Below the pieces are notes generated by a model. That model made no database searches, was not told where the DNA came from, and saw nothing but the letters and a program-made list of their open reading frames with translations. From Luidia sarsii (Eukaryota > Echinodermata > Asteroidea > Paxillosida > Luidiidae): a stretch of DNA of 64,000 bases. The stretch lies in contig OX465114.1 of the NCBI GenBank assembly GCA_949987565.1, positions 5,360,832 through 5,424,831 on the forward strand. Direction: 5' to 3'. Of this stretch, positions 57,201-60,516 are shown piece after piece. Made by a program: the position numbers and the translations under genes. Numbering within the stretch: the stretch's first letter is position 1; every line of letters starts with the position of its first letter.

Positions 57201-57835
57201 ACTTTCTGAGTACGATTACTGAGTTGGTTCAACTTGGTTGTATGTTCAAAATAAAAAAATGTACAGCACATGAATTCAGTCTAGTACTTTAAAAATGTAG
57301 GTGCATGCATATTTTTCTTTAAACTATTGTTTTCAATATTTGTACCTACGGTAAACTGAACTTTGAGAATTTATTATATGGAAATGGAAATAAAATCGGA
57401 ATAACAAACTTTGCTAAAAACAAGGGGAAGGTACTCACTGCAAGGTACTAAGTCAGGCTGATTAGAATAGATACAATGTACATTAATTTGCAAACTTACA
57501 TAATAGTTGTATTTCTCAGCAGCTGAAATGTTTGGATCTGCACCTGCTTCAAGAAGTAATTCAACACACTTGATACTTTCTTCTCTCTCTGAAAGCTCAG
57601 CTGCACAGACAGCATGCAAAGCAGTGCGTCCAAAGGAGTCTCGTTCATTGATGTATCGTCGCTGCTCCCATTTTAGCAAGTCTTCCAGCAATGGAAGGTT
57701 GGAGTAGATGGCTGCCTGGTGCAGGAGCTTGCCCTGGAAGTCCCGATGTTCTGTAAGGCTGAGGTCTACGTCGCCATTATTACCCAGAGCAGCCATTGCT
57801 CTGGGCACATCAAGAGTAGAGTCTAGACTGACCAT
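23779..57835 (-). CDS. LRRK-family ROCO kinase (ANK-LRR-ROC-COR-kinase-WD40)
   Basis: Twenty-seven coding exons, listed separately, join in frame to 3014 aa. Order: ankyrin repeats (~30-165 and ~285-575), leucine-rich repeats (~712-1285), ROC GTPase (~1290-1505; P-loop GKACIGKTS 1302-1310, DFGG 1377-1380, THYD 1435-1438), COR (~1510-2249), kinase (~2265-2575; G-loop 2272-2277, K2298, YRD 2417-2419, DYG 2446-2448, APE 2469-2471) and a C-terminal WD40-like part. DYG for DFG and YRD for HRD are LRRK hallmarks. The ROC resembles LRRK2, while COR carries CxxC/CPRH residues as in LRRK1, so this may be one of the extra invertebrate LRRK paralogues; subfamily is left open. LRRK proteins are cytoplasmic GTPase-kinases acting in membrane traffic. 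At 3014 aa it exceeds human LRRK1 (2015) and LRRK2 (2527). Confidence 0.93.
24316..24455. repeat. AACGTCAGGCCC-family dispersed repeat in LRRK intron 26
   Basis: AAATGTTGCAAATTGCTTAC and ACCAAAATGCAAAT are followed by ACCAGGACCTTTCGCAAAGG and CTCTTTGAGAAAGATCCTGC. The latter two form the partial inverted repeat typical of the family. Confidence 0.6.
24495..24623 (-). CDS. LRRK-like exon 26
   Basis: Encodes a WD40-region segment including LIYKWNVKAKKIEGTLD. Donor AGTG|GTATGT, acceptor TTTGTTTTTAG. Phases 1 and 1 agree with both neighbours. Confidence 0.88.
24773..24975 (-). CDS. LRRK-like exon 25
   Basis: Contains EIWCGQSEGYINIVNAS, a WD40-type strand pattern, and LMEEMDLHHIWSCVQPG. Acceptor TTTTATGCCAG, donor CCAG|GTATAG. 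Confidence 0.88.
25035..25342. repeat. TTAGGG-bordered word-repeat family, copy d (LRRK intron 24)
   Basis: Left part: CAATAAACCTAACCACCTCA and ACCCATCAAACCCCAAC. The inverted word TGTTGGGTTTTGGCTGG lies at 25087-25103. The right end is AGTATGCTTTCTAGTGCAAG followed by AGCCTAGCGGGTTAGGGTTA. This end is the best-preserved one of the family. Confidence 0.6.
25378..25629 (-). CDS. LRRK-like exon 24
   Basis: Encodes 84 residues of the WD40-like region including FPLCLGKIQVPKNMVHLS and VEFSREVFTLALVPG. Donor GCGA|GTAAGT, acceptor TCGTTCCCAG. Confidence 0.88.
26265..26490 (-). CDS. LRRK-like exon 23
   Basis: Encodes CVWLAQCIDKSGLGNPDQAS, KVSHGSVECMCAVTDTMWLG and GAIAVYG. The WLG...SGAIAVY pattern is WD40-like and parallels the first blades of LRRK2. 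Donor ATGG|GTGAGT. Confidence 0.88.
26714..26924 (-). CDS. LRRK-like exon 22 (end of kinase domain)
   Basis: Contains LMAWCWSQDSRSRPTMEQIN, the kinase subdomain XI pattern (CW-x6-RP) that closes the C-lobe. The exon continues into the linker to the WD40-like region. Acceptor GATCTCACAG, donor ACAG|GTATTT. Confidence 0.9.
27285..27434 (-). CDS. LRRK-like exon 21 (kinase C-lobe)
   Basis: VDCFSFAMFMYELMAVQRPF matches kinase subdomain IX (the D-x-[WFY]-S-F pattern), and GQRPIL matches subdomain X. Acceptor TGCTCATCTCAG, donor AAAAG|GTAAGC. Confidence 0.92.
27462..27802. mobile_element. AACATTGG-ended MITE, subfamily 1, copy A1 (LRRK intron 20)
   Basis: ~340 bp with ends ACAACATTGGCAAGATC and TTTGACCTTTACCAATGTTG (inverted). 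A 28-bp near-perfect palindrome lies at 27613-27640 (arms TAGTTTATTACTC / GAGTAATAAACTA around GT). Copy B at 39958-40305 is a close relative. Confidence 0.75.
27826..28152. mobile_element. AACATTGG-ended MITE, subfamily 2, copy A2 (LRRK intron 20)
   Basis: ~327 bp, ends ACAACATTGGTAAGATCG and GACCTCGACCAATGTT. The centre holds the weak palindrome GTCTCACCGAGATC. It matches, inverted, the copy at 47200-47544. It lies 23 bp from copy A1 in tandem. Confidence 0.75.
28153..28620. other. LRRK intron 20, remainder
   Basis: Holds a poly-C run near 28290-28301 followed by an AACGTCAGGCCC-family fragment (GTAGGATGCAAATGTCAGAC, 28331-28350). No other feature. Confidence 0.5.
28621..28866 (-). CDS. 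LRRK-like exon 20 (kinase catalytic core)
   Basis: Contains the catalytic loop IIYRDLKAENVLVW (D2419), the activation-loop start ADYGISV (DYG 2446-2448) and GTPGYMAPE. G2448 and I2449 align with human LRRK2 G2019 and I2020. Acceptor TTTGTTTTTGTAG, donor AAAAG|GTAAAC. Confidence 0.95.
29150..29260 (+). repeat. tRNA-derived SINE (family B), forward copy
   Basis: A-box-like GATAGCTCAGATAGTATGAG, B-box-like GGTTCAAGTCC, then the family tail AATTTTCTTTGGCATTTTTT. It lies in LRRK intron 19, facing an inverted relative at 29370-29560. Confidence 0.6.
29370..29560 (-). repeat. tRNA-derived SINE (family B), inverted copy
   Basis: Read on the - strand: GGATAGCTCAGATGGGAGAA, then GAGGTCTCGGGCTCACATCC, then the tail AAAGTTTTCTTTGCCAATTT. 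The 5' extension (GCCAGTCAGAAGCAATT...TTAGATGGTGGCC on +) matches the copy at 43425-43750, which confirms the family's full length. Confidence 0.65.
29594..30052 (-). CDS. LRRK-like exon 19 (kinase N-lobe)
   Basis: Contains the glycine loop LLGSGTFGLVFQG (2272-2277), VAVKML with ATP-binding K2298, and hinge region LILELAPEGALDTKL. A ~40-residue insert with PFPPGQGAGNTDRHRYEAEN lies after the VAVK strand. Acceptor CATCTGTGTAG, donor TACAG|GTATTT. Confidence 0.94.
30053..30431 (-). other. LRRK intron 18
   Basis: AT-rich; nothing recognised. Confidence 0.6.
30432..32099 (-). CDS. LRRK-like exon 18 (Ser/Pro insert and COR-B)
   Basis: 556 residues (1694-2249). The first ~140 are Ser/Pro-rich and low complexity (TASPSSSASPSPN, NHSPSPCSQRRH). 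COR-B follows with LQYIPSGFWSHLISRFL; Y1860 aligns with LRRK2 Y1699. C2065/C2068 (VPCNRC) and C2234/H2237 (SCPRH) mirror the CPVC and CPRH of human LRRK1. About 165 residues separate the pairs, including another Ser-rich stretch. Acceptor GTTACACAG after a (TTTG)n tract, donor GATGTG|GTAAGA. Confidence 0.93.
32135..32346. repeat. AACGTCAGGCCC-family fold-back repeat in LRRK intron 17
   Basis: Left arm AAATTAGGAGGGCCTGACAT (32191-32222) and right arm CTAGGATCGAAGCGTCAGGC running to CCTCCTAATTTT (32312-32344) form a ~32-bp inverted repeat with three mismatches. The arms enclose ~90 bp with CAGGACC words. AAATGTTGCAAACTCCTTAC precedes it. Confidence 0.7.
32448..32644 (-). CDS. LRRK-like exon 17 (COR-A)
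   Basis: Encodes LLNKCEVAVTYDDEHILVPS, matching LRRK2 LLEKFQIALPIGEEYLLVPS in COR-A. Acceptor CACCTTGCAG, donor TGAAG|GTAAGC. Confidence 0.92.
33365..33432. repeat. hairpin with 17-18 bp arms
   Basis: TATGACATGATGTTTTGC and its exact complement GCAAAACATCATGTCATA surround a ~31-bp loop. The right arm overlaps the head of the adjacent SINE, whose other copies also begin with CATCATGTTATAT, so the hairpin may come from two facing SINE heads. Confidence 0.7.
33412..33655 (+). repeat. tRNA-derived SINE (family A), best copy
   Basis: Head ATCTATGATGCAATGCAGTA, A box GTGGTCAAGTGGTTAAGACG, B box AGTTTGAATCC, then body GAGCTGCCTGACATTTTTTC and tail GGGCAATCCCTCATTGAATT. Internal promoter boxes are typical of Pol III tRNA-Ser/Leu-derived SINEs. 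Confidence 0.75.
33765..33906. mobile_element. CACAAAGCCTTACGATG-ended MITE
   Basis: Ends CGATTTCACAAAGCCTTACG and ACGATGAGTTTGGTGAAATC are inverted, with extra internal TCGTAAGTTACGATG repeats. About 142 bp. A half copy lies inverted at 39838-39906. Confidence 0.7.
34458..34580 (-). CDS. LRRK-like exon 16 (COR-A)
   Basis: Encodes LLHYEDSMLGDYFFLDPQWL, matching LRRK2 LLHFQDPALQLSDLYFVEPKWL. Acceptor ATTATCTTGCAG, donor AAAG|GTAAGC. Confidence 0.93.
34581..35300 (-). other. LRRK intron 15
   Basis: Nothing recognised beyond a short fragment with CTTTGAGAAAGGTCTACGTG (35131-35150) that resembles the AACGTCAGGCCC family. Confidence 0.5.
35301..35395 (-). CDS. LRRK-like exon 15 (COR-A)
   Basis: Encodes SFHNKEDLMQATRFLHNN, the helical stretch just before LLHYED in ROCO COR domains. 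Acceptor CTGATGTTTAG, donor AATG|GTAACT. Confidence 0.9.
35653..35788 (-). CDS. LRRK-like exon 14 (start of COR)
   Basis: Encodes MQRVPTSYLALEKAVVYIS, matching LRRK2 LIPDCYVELEKIIL at the start of COR. Acceptor TTTGTCTTCAG, donor TACAG|GTAGGG. Confidence 0.92.
35931..36055. repeat. chimeric repeat: AACGTCAGGCCC-family fragment joined to a MITE end
   Basis: 35931-35975 is the AAATGTTGCAAATGCTTACT segment of one family. At ~35981 it switches to the last 75 bp of the AACATTGG MITE subfamily 2 (ACAGGTGTGCTATTTCATGC ... CTCGACCAATGTTG). The junction lies in LRRK intron 13. Confidence 0.65.
36225..36475 (+). repeat. tRNA-derived SINE (family A) abutting a splice donor
   Basis: Intact A box (GGTGGTCAAGTGGTTAAAAA) and B box (GTTGCGGGTTCAAATCCTAC). 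The tail runs to within ~10 bp of the exon 13 donor at 36480, antisense to the LRRK transcript. Confidence 0.7.
36481..36742 (-). CDS. LRRK-like exon 13 (ROC G4 motif)
   Basis: Starts ARAPNSPVLLVGTHYD, with the ROC THxD guanine-specificity motif at 1435-1438. R1424 aligns with LRRK2 R1441. The rest completes the ROC domain (FIRIAQPQDVGLPNVIDCIE). Acceptor CTTGGCTAG, donor ACAG|GTATGT. Confidence 0.94.
37149..37271 (-). CDS. LRRK-like exon 12 (ROC)
   Basis: EEFYATHQYFLTKRSLYLVL closely matches LRRK2 EEFYSTHPHFMTQRALYLAV. N1420 aligns with LRRK2 N1437. Acceptor TTATTCACAG, donor TTCAG|GTAATG. Confidence 0.94.
37272..37856 (-). other. LRRK intron 11
   Basis: Short TACATGTA run near 37570; nothing else recognised. 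Confidence 0.6.
37857..38015 (-). CDS. LRRK-like exon 11 (ROC switch regions)
   Basis: Contains switch I-side TVGVDVSEWTY and switch II FSTWDFGGQ (LRRK2 has WDFAGR). Acceptor CTCCTTGCAG, donor GTCAG|GTAATA. Confidence 0.94.
38016..38642 (-). other. LRRK intron 10 with SINE-B and dispersed-repeat fragments
   Basis: A family B SINE (38345-38440: GTAGAGCACTGGTAAGCAGA, GGTTCAAGTCCCGGTCCAGT, TTTCTTTGCCATTTTTC) is followed directly by an AACGTCAGGCCC-family fragment (38443-38530). Confidence 0.6.
38643..38760 (-). CDS. LRRK-like exon 10 (ROC P-loop)
   Basis: AKPYTRMKLMLVGKACIGKT carries the GTP-binding P-loop (1302-1310) and matches LRRK2 VPYNRMKLMIVGNTGSGKT. Acceptor TACTTTTGCAG, donor CTGAA|GTGAGA. 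Confidence 0.95.
39140..39245 (+). repeat. tRNA-derived SINE (family B)
   Basis: AGACCACTGGTACAGTATGC, TTGAGTTCAAGTTCCGGTCC and the TTTTTTTTGCCATTTTTCAT tail, in LRRK intron 9. Confidence 0.6.
39339..39502 (-). CDS. LRRK-like exon 9 (last LRR and ROC linker)
   Basis: LNGNEKISTLPPELGRL is the last leucine-rich repeat, and VLGYLRSILDE is the linker helix before ROC (LRRK2 IIRFLQQRLKK). Acceptor TTTTTTCATTGAAG, donor ATGA|GTAAGT. It joins exon 8 directly to give a continuous LRR. Confidence 0.92.
39838..39906 (-). repeat. half copy of the CACAAAGCCTTACGATG MITE
   Basis: GCTTACGATGGGTTATCCAT and TGCATCATAAGGCTTTGTGA correspond, inverted, to the left half of the element at 33765-33906. Confidence 0.6.
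39958..40305. mobile_element. AACATTGG-ended MITE, subfamily 1, copy B (LRRK intron 8)
   Basis: Ends ACAACATTGGGAAGATC and TTTGACCTTTACCAATGTTG. Its centre (40115-40142) is a perfect 28-bp palindrome with arms TAGTTTATTACTTG / CAAGTAATAAACTA. It is collinear with copy A1 throughout. Confidence 0.75.
40654..40794 (-). CDS. LRRK-like exon 8 (LRR)
   Basis: Encodes LFPSLNSLSVANNKITEVPT and LTKLSSLK, two leucine-rich repeats. Acceptor TTCTTTCTCCAG, donor TTAAAG|GTTGGC. Phase 0 on both sides. Confidence 0.92.
40944..43358 (-). CDS. LRRK-like exon 7 (ankyrin to LRR, largest exon)
   Basis: 805 residues in one exon (383-1187). Ankyrin repeats: INGQTALYLACTAGHVEVAR, GRTPLHSAVIAGNIETVSLL, and ILCEACSICDYNLDIIALLL, which parallels LRRK2 LICQVCEKESSPKLVELLL. 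A Lys/Arg-rich linker follows, then LRRs from ~712 (ITRIDLSDNSLSYLPLF, LKRLNLSHNRLTTLPSEIFL and others). Acidic/Ser-rich inserts (SEPPSESPESSDSE, SSVTSTSPSPPP) interrupt the LRR array. Acceptor GTTTATTTTTTAG, donor GCTAAG|GTGGGT. Confidence 0.95.
43425..43750 (-). repeat. family B SINE interrupted by a family A SINE
   Basis: Family B sequence at 43425-43499 (AAATGGCAAAGAAAACTTTG, GGGACTTGAGCCCAAGACCT) resumes at 43640-43750 (TATCGAGCCCTTAGATGGTG, GGGCACCAGTCAGAAGCATT). The insert 43500-43639 is a head-truncated, inverted family A SINE. TACCAGTGTT stands on both sides (43490-43499, 43640-43649): a perfect 10-bp target duplication. Confidence 0.85.
43751..45599 (-). other. LRRK intron 6, remainder
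   Basis: AT-rich with scattered TACATGTA words. A family B SINE remnant (AGTCAAAGTTTTCTTTGCC) lies near 45506-45524. No coding segment recognised. Confidence 0.5.
45600..45731 (-). CDS. LRRK-like exon 6 (ankyrin)
   Basis: 44 residues including VPLHAAAKQGNAAIVKLLLE, a canonical ankyrin repeat. Acceptor TTTTTCACCAG, donor GAGAAA|GTAAGT. Confidence 0.93.
46617..46700 (-). repeat. AACGTCAGGCCC-family fragment in LRRK intron 5
   Basis: CCTTTGAGAAAGGTCCTGCT and GGGATGGAAATGTAAGATTT are followed by TTTGCATTTTTGCAACAC: the family's arm and its internal segment in reverse order. Confidence 0.6.
47200..47544 (-). mobile_element. AACATTGG-ended MITE, subfamily 2, complete copy D
   Basis: ~345 bp in reverse orientation relative to copy A2. 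Ends ACATTGGTCGAGGTCAAAG and TTTTTCGATCTTACCAATGT. It aligns over its whole length with 27826-28152. Confidence 0.75.
47927..48071 (-). CDS. LRRK-like exon 5 (ankyrin)
   Basis: SVVQFLLDHNVNGKPNRDTK and QTPLHAACLNGHFDVAKLLL: two ankyrin repeats. Acceptor ACGTTTATAG, donor CTTCAG|GTAAGA. Confidence 0.94.
48329..48467 (-). CDS. LRRK-like exon 4
   Basis: Encodes SSLEPDLLDACTNVKELRKI and ETPLYR, the start of an ankyrin repeat that continues in exon 5. Acceptor CTCTTTTTTCAG, donor TACAG|GTAAGA. Confidence 0.9.
48650..48765. repeat. AACGTCAGGCCC-family dispersed repeat
   Basis: GTCCTGCTAGGATCCGAAAT and TTTCAGGCCCTCTACATTCC are followed by TTAGTAATTGAAGTCTGTTA and GCAGTTTGCAACTCTTTTGT. It lies in LRRK intron 3. 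Confidence 0.65.
48854..49668. mobile_element. ~0.8 kb element with A-rich tracts and a terminal hairpin
   Basis: Begins near ACGCTTTTCCGCAT and a poly-A tract, then a tRNA B-box-like GCGGGATTCGAACCCG (48905-48920). It runs through TGACGTCA-rich sequence to a second poly-A tract (49610). It ends in the hairpin TAGCTTTTCCGC / GCGGAAAAGCTA (49638-49668). The end resembles a repeat common in marine invertebrates, but I cannot name its class. Confidence 0.5.
49669..50334 (-). other. LRRK intron 3, left remainder
   Basis: A tRNA-SINE-like remnant (GGTTTGGGATTAAAACCAAT ... GTGAGCC) lies near 49678-49736. Nothing else recognised. Confidence 0.45.
50335..50562 (-). CDS. LRRK-like exon 3 (acceptor uncertain)
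   Basis: Encodes HVLNTDGIVVIIKMNSFGYC and LLGDVDGDFGIVRAWKEEF, between the two ankyrin blocks. The donor TTTG|GTAATT splices in phase with exon 4. To keep phase with exon 2 the acceptor must lie between an in-frame TAA and the CATGTG codons. The only fitting AG is CGGGCTTAAG, which has a poor pyrimidine tract. A missed small exon upstream is the alternative. Confidence 0.7.
51975..52534. mobile_element. 560-bp MITE with ~30-bp inverted ends
   Basis: Left end TAGAGCTCTGTAAATAAACT running into AGAGTGCGCACT. The right end AGTGCGCACTCTTGTTTATT runs into TATAGAGCTC and is its near-complement. The interior is non-coding and includes a CA/ACAC microsatellite (52107-52160). It sits in LRRK intron 2. 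Confidence 0.75.
52107..52160. repeat. CA-rich microsatellite
   Basis: ACACACACACAAACCCACAC and further CATACACATACACG units. Confidence 0.8.
52535..53411 (-). other. LRRK intron 2, middle
   Basis: Nothing recognised between the 560-bp MITE and element copy 3. Confidence 0.5.
53412..54437 (+). mobile_element. ~1 kb TA-flanked DNA element, copy 3 (complete)
   Basis: 1026 bp, starting TATCGTGGGAACCCCCG and ending CGAAAACCGGTAACTGGAGG plus ATA. It is nearly identical to copy 2 except for small indels. It lies in LRRK intron 2, antisense to the gene; its end is only 66 bp from the exon 2 splice donor. Confidence 0.8.
54504..54669 (-). CDS. LRRK-like exon 2 (ankyrin)
   Basis: TPLHVAAKDGKAKIASLLVQ and RHTPLELARANYQTDCVSYL: ankyrin repeats continuing from exon 1. 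Acceptor GATATTCTAG, donor TTCAAG|GTGAGG, in phase with exon 1. Confidence 0.92.
54670..57499 (-). other. LRRK intron 1
   Basis: 2.8 kb with scattered TACATGTA words and TGTGTGTTACTG repeats near 55318-55360. A 110-codon open frame at 55835-56167 on + lacks splice context. No recognised gene or complete mobile element. Confidence 0.5.
57500..57835 (-). CDS. LRRK-like exon 1 (start codon, first ankyrin repeats)
   Basis: Starts MVSLDSTLDVPRAMAALG at the ATG of 57835-57833 (A at -3, G at +4), with an in-frame TGA upstream. Ankyrin units: LLHQAAIYSNLPLLEDLLKW and FGRTALHAVCAAELSEREES ... VELLLEAGADPNI. Donor TATTAT|GTAAGT. Any 5' untranslated exons further upstream were not located. Confidence 0.85.
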
Positions 57836-57837
57836 GC

Positions 57838-57846
57838 TCACCCCAT
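57838..57846 (-). promoter_or_regulatory. two-codon upstream ORF before the LRRK-like start
   Basis: ATG GGG TGA stands two bases before the main ATG (AATGGGGTGAGCATGG), with G at -3. If included in the mRNA, such a minimal uORF could lower initiation or work by reinitiation or leaky scanning. Confidence 0.4.
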
Positions 57847-58737
57847 TGCTACATCAACTGTTGAAGTCACTGACCTAGTGGAGGTTTCAGATGCAGCTGC
57901 ATGGATGAAAGAATAGATACATTTGTCACAAATGGATAATAGTGGATCCATGATCAATCAAGTACAAATATTGAGGTGAGTCTAAAAAACACTTTGTATT
58001 GAAAGCAATTGCTGCTGTTCATGTAGCAATTTCAGTCTGGACTTCAGGAACTTAAATGTGGTCTGGGTATAACCTTGATGACCATCTTGATTTTATATTT
58101 GCCCTTTTTACACAAAAAATATACCATACATGGACTTTGTCAGTTTGTACAGACCTAATCTTCTGGAGACGGAACCCCAGCAAATTCTGAAGTGATTTTT
58201 CCTGGAAAATGTATTAGTAATGTGGTTGCATTCTCCTGTCAAATGCAGAACTGACAAGATGGGAAATTCCACTCACCGGTACAAAGTACCTGTGCACTGT
58301 GTGCAGTACCTGTGCAGTACCTGTGCAAATAGACATCATGCTTCAGCATGATGTCTATTATTTTGCAGTATTGGGAACAACAATTGGAAATTTTAAACGG
58401 AAAGTTGCGACTCATTTTGTATTATCATATTATCTACAACTGTAGAGCTTTGGGTCTTCTCAAAACAATGGCTTGGGCTCTGACTTGCACCATGGAGCCA
58501 TGCCGCCACTCAATTCAAACACGATTCACTGAAACACAACTTTTTGGTAGTTCAGTTCTGATAAACATTCTGCTTTATAGCATTAAACACAACGTTCAGA
58601 CAAATCCTGGTCATCAGTCCAAGCTATGGCCAACAAAATGCCCTTTGAGGGAGTAGAGAGATTATAAGACATAACCTGTAATTTTTCAATTTGGCAAGTT
58701 AATTAGAAGTTGTGCACATGGTCATATACTGACCTCA
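57847..58737. other. upstream of the LRRK-like start, no gene seen
   Basis: Contains the direct repeat GTACCTGTGCA (~58285-58327, three units) followed by an inverted GCATGATGTCTAT / ATAGACATCATGC hairpin at 58330-58359. No clear promoter was recognised. Confidence 0.45.
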
Positions 58738-59164
58738 AATTAACCCTAACCCCCTACCAATTGTTTGTAGGATATAACCTGAATCCTGCAAAATCCTGCT
58801 ATCCTACCTTGTTCAAAGCTCCATGTGACCTGAATCCTGCCAAATCCTGCAGTACTGGCTACTGTGGACCATTGCCTGAATCCTGCCAAATCCTGCACTG
58901 AGTTTATGGAGTTTTAGTCCACATTCTAAACAAAGACTTTTTTCAGCTTAGAACAATGGGCCCTTTTTCGAACGGATAATCTCTTGACAAAAGCCACAAC
59001 GACGTCCGAATTGTTACCAGCATCCTGCATTTTCCTACTGACAAAATCACCTCGTGCCCTGAATCCTGCAGAATCCTGCAATGTGTCAACTCTCATGTGC
59101 CCTGAATCCTGCAGAATCCTGCTGAAGGCAAATAGGATTCCGCAGGATTTGGGAAGGTTAGGGT
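58738..59164. repeat. TTAGGG-bordered word-repeat family, copy c
   Basis: Left end TTAACCCTAACCCCCTACC followed by GTAGGATATAACCTG. The right end is GGAAGGTTAGGGTT. The interior repeats CCTGAATCCTGC-(A/C)A-AATCCTGC at ~50-bp spacing (58777, 58832, 58878, 59060, 59100), and once inverted (59126-59148). This is the cleanest member, with both ends telomere-like and inverted. Confidence 0.7.
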
Positions 59165-59276
59165 TGTAAGAAACCAAAATCTATTCAAAATACACTTTGT
59201 ATACATATGTGTTTGTATGTACAATACATACATACATGTGCATGTACAGTATGCACATCACCGTTTTGTGTACTTA

Positions 59277-60368
59277 AGGCCTTTTCACACTATGAAAAAT
59301 CTCCGTGTTGAACACGGGTCGGACCCGTGTTGAAATGACTGACCTTTTCACACTACAACATTTCAACACGGGTCCGACCCGTGTAGAGCGCTCGACCCGT
59401 GTTGAAACCAACCCTGCTCGGGAGGTGGGTTGAGAGCTCTCGACCCGTGTTGAAAATTTCAACACGTGTTGAAAGCCGTAGTGTGAACGTCTCTGGGTTG
59501 AGTTCGACCCGTGTTGGGAGACGGCCGAGTGCGCATGCGTGGCAGCGCCACACTGTAGATATTGTACTGTGCAACAAACAAACATGCCGGATTTTGTTGT
59601 TGCATGCACGGAGTCACGGACGTATTATTTATACGTCCGTGGTTGCATGGGGTACTAAACCCTACATGCACAGGCAGCGCTGCCTCGAGTTCAGTACAGG
59701 CACAAGAAACATGACAACTTCTCTGGCTGTAGGCACATAATTTGCTTGTCTTGAAGCAATATCCATGTCATTATCGGAATGGAATATTGTGTCTTTTACA
59801 AGCATGTATATAAGAAGCTCTCGCAGGGTGAGATCGGCAAAAAACGGGTCCTAACAAAGTCGTCAGCGATGCACTGTACTACGATGTCGACTTCGCGTGT
59901 GTGCATGTGGCGGCAGAAAATACGAGAAGTCATTCGATTTTACTAAGGAGTAAGGGAGAAAATCCACTATACAAATTATAAAACTATTGTACTTATAAAT
60001 CAACATTGTAATTTTCTTTAATCAAATAGTGGCAACAAATAATCAATAGCCACTGCGTCGCGAAAATAAGCGAGGCGCTGGCGGCTGCCGGATTCAAGAA
60101 GTCAGCAATACAGTGCCGTGACGCGCCGCAATGCATTATGGGGTTTTTCAGATTGGACCCGTGTTGAAAGTTCGATGCCGTGTGTAGTGTGAAACGATCA
60201 CGCATTACACGGGTCGAAACATTACACGGGTTGAGAAAATGCCGGTGTGGCGTTGCGTAGTGTGAAACCGCGGCGAGAGTGACCCGTGTTGAATTCAACA
60301 CTGGTCGGACCCATGTCGGACCCGTGTAAGTTTCAACACGTGTTGAACGTTCATAGTGTGAAAAGGCC
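59277..60368. mobile_element. hAT-like MITE with 20-bp perfect inverted ends
   Basis: Ends AGGCCTTTTCACACTATGAA and its exact complement (60350-60369). Flanks TGTACTTA (59269-59276) and TGTAATTA (60369-60376) are an 8-bp target duplication with one mismatch, as expected for hAT. Many subterminal GACCCGTGTTGAA repeats in both orientations lie near both ends. A central hairpin CACGGACGTAT / ATACGTCCGTG lies at ~59616-59641. No transposase. Confidence 0.8.
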
Positions 60369-60516
60369 TGTAATTATCACAGTAGTACTGGAAGATTACC
60401 GCAGACTGTAAGTGTTATGTTACTGTTAGGCAAGCATGCCCATGTACACACATATACCCCGGTACATGCTAGACAGCCTAACCGGATTAGAGTTGTTTGA
60501 ACATTTACAGGACACT

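Noticed and set aside
58770..59150. CRISPR-like array (repeated CCTGAATCCTGC units)
   Set aside because: Eukaryotic context, imperfect repeats in both orientations, no regular spacers and no cas genes.
59276..60370. CpG-rich promoter for the LRRK-like gene
   Set aside because: The CpG content comes from GACCCGTGTTGAA repeats inside a mobile element with clear ends and a target duplication.
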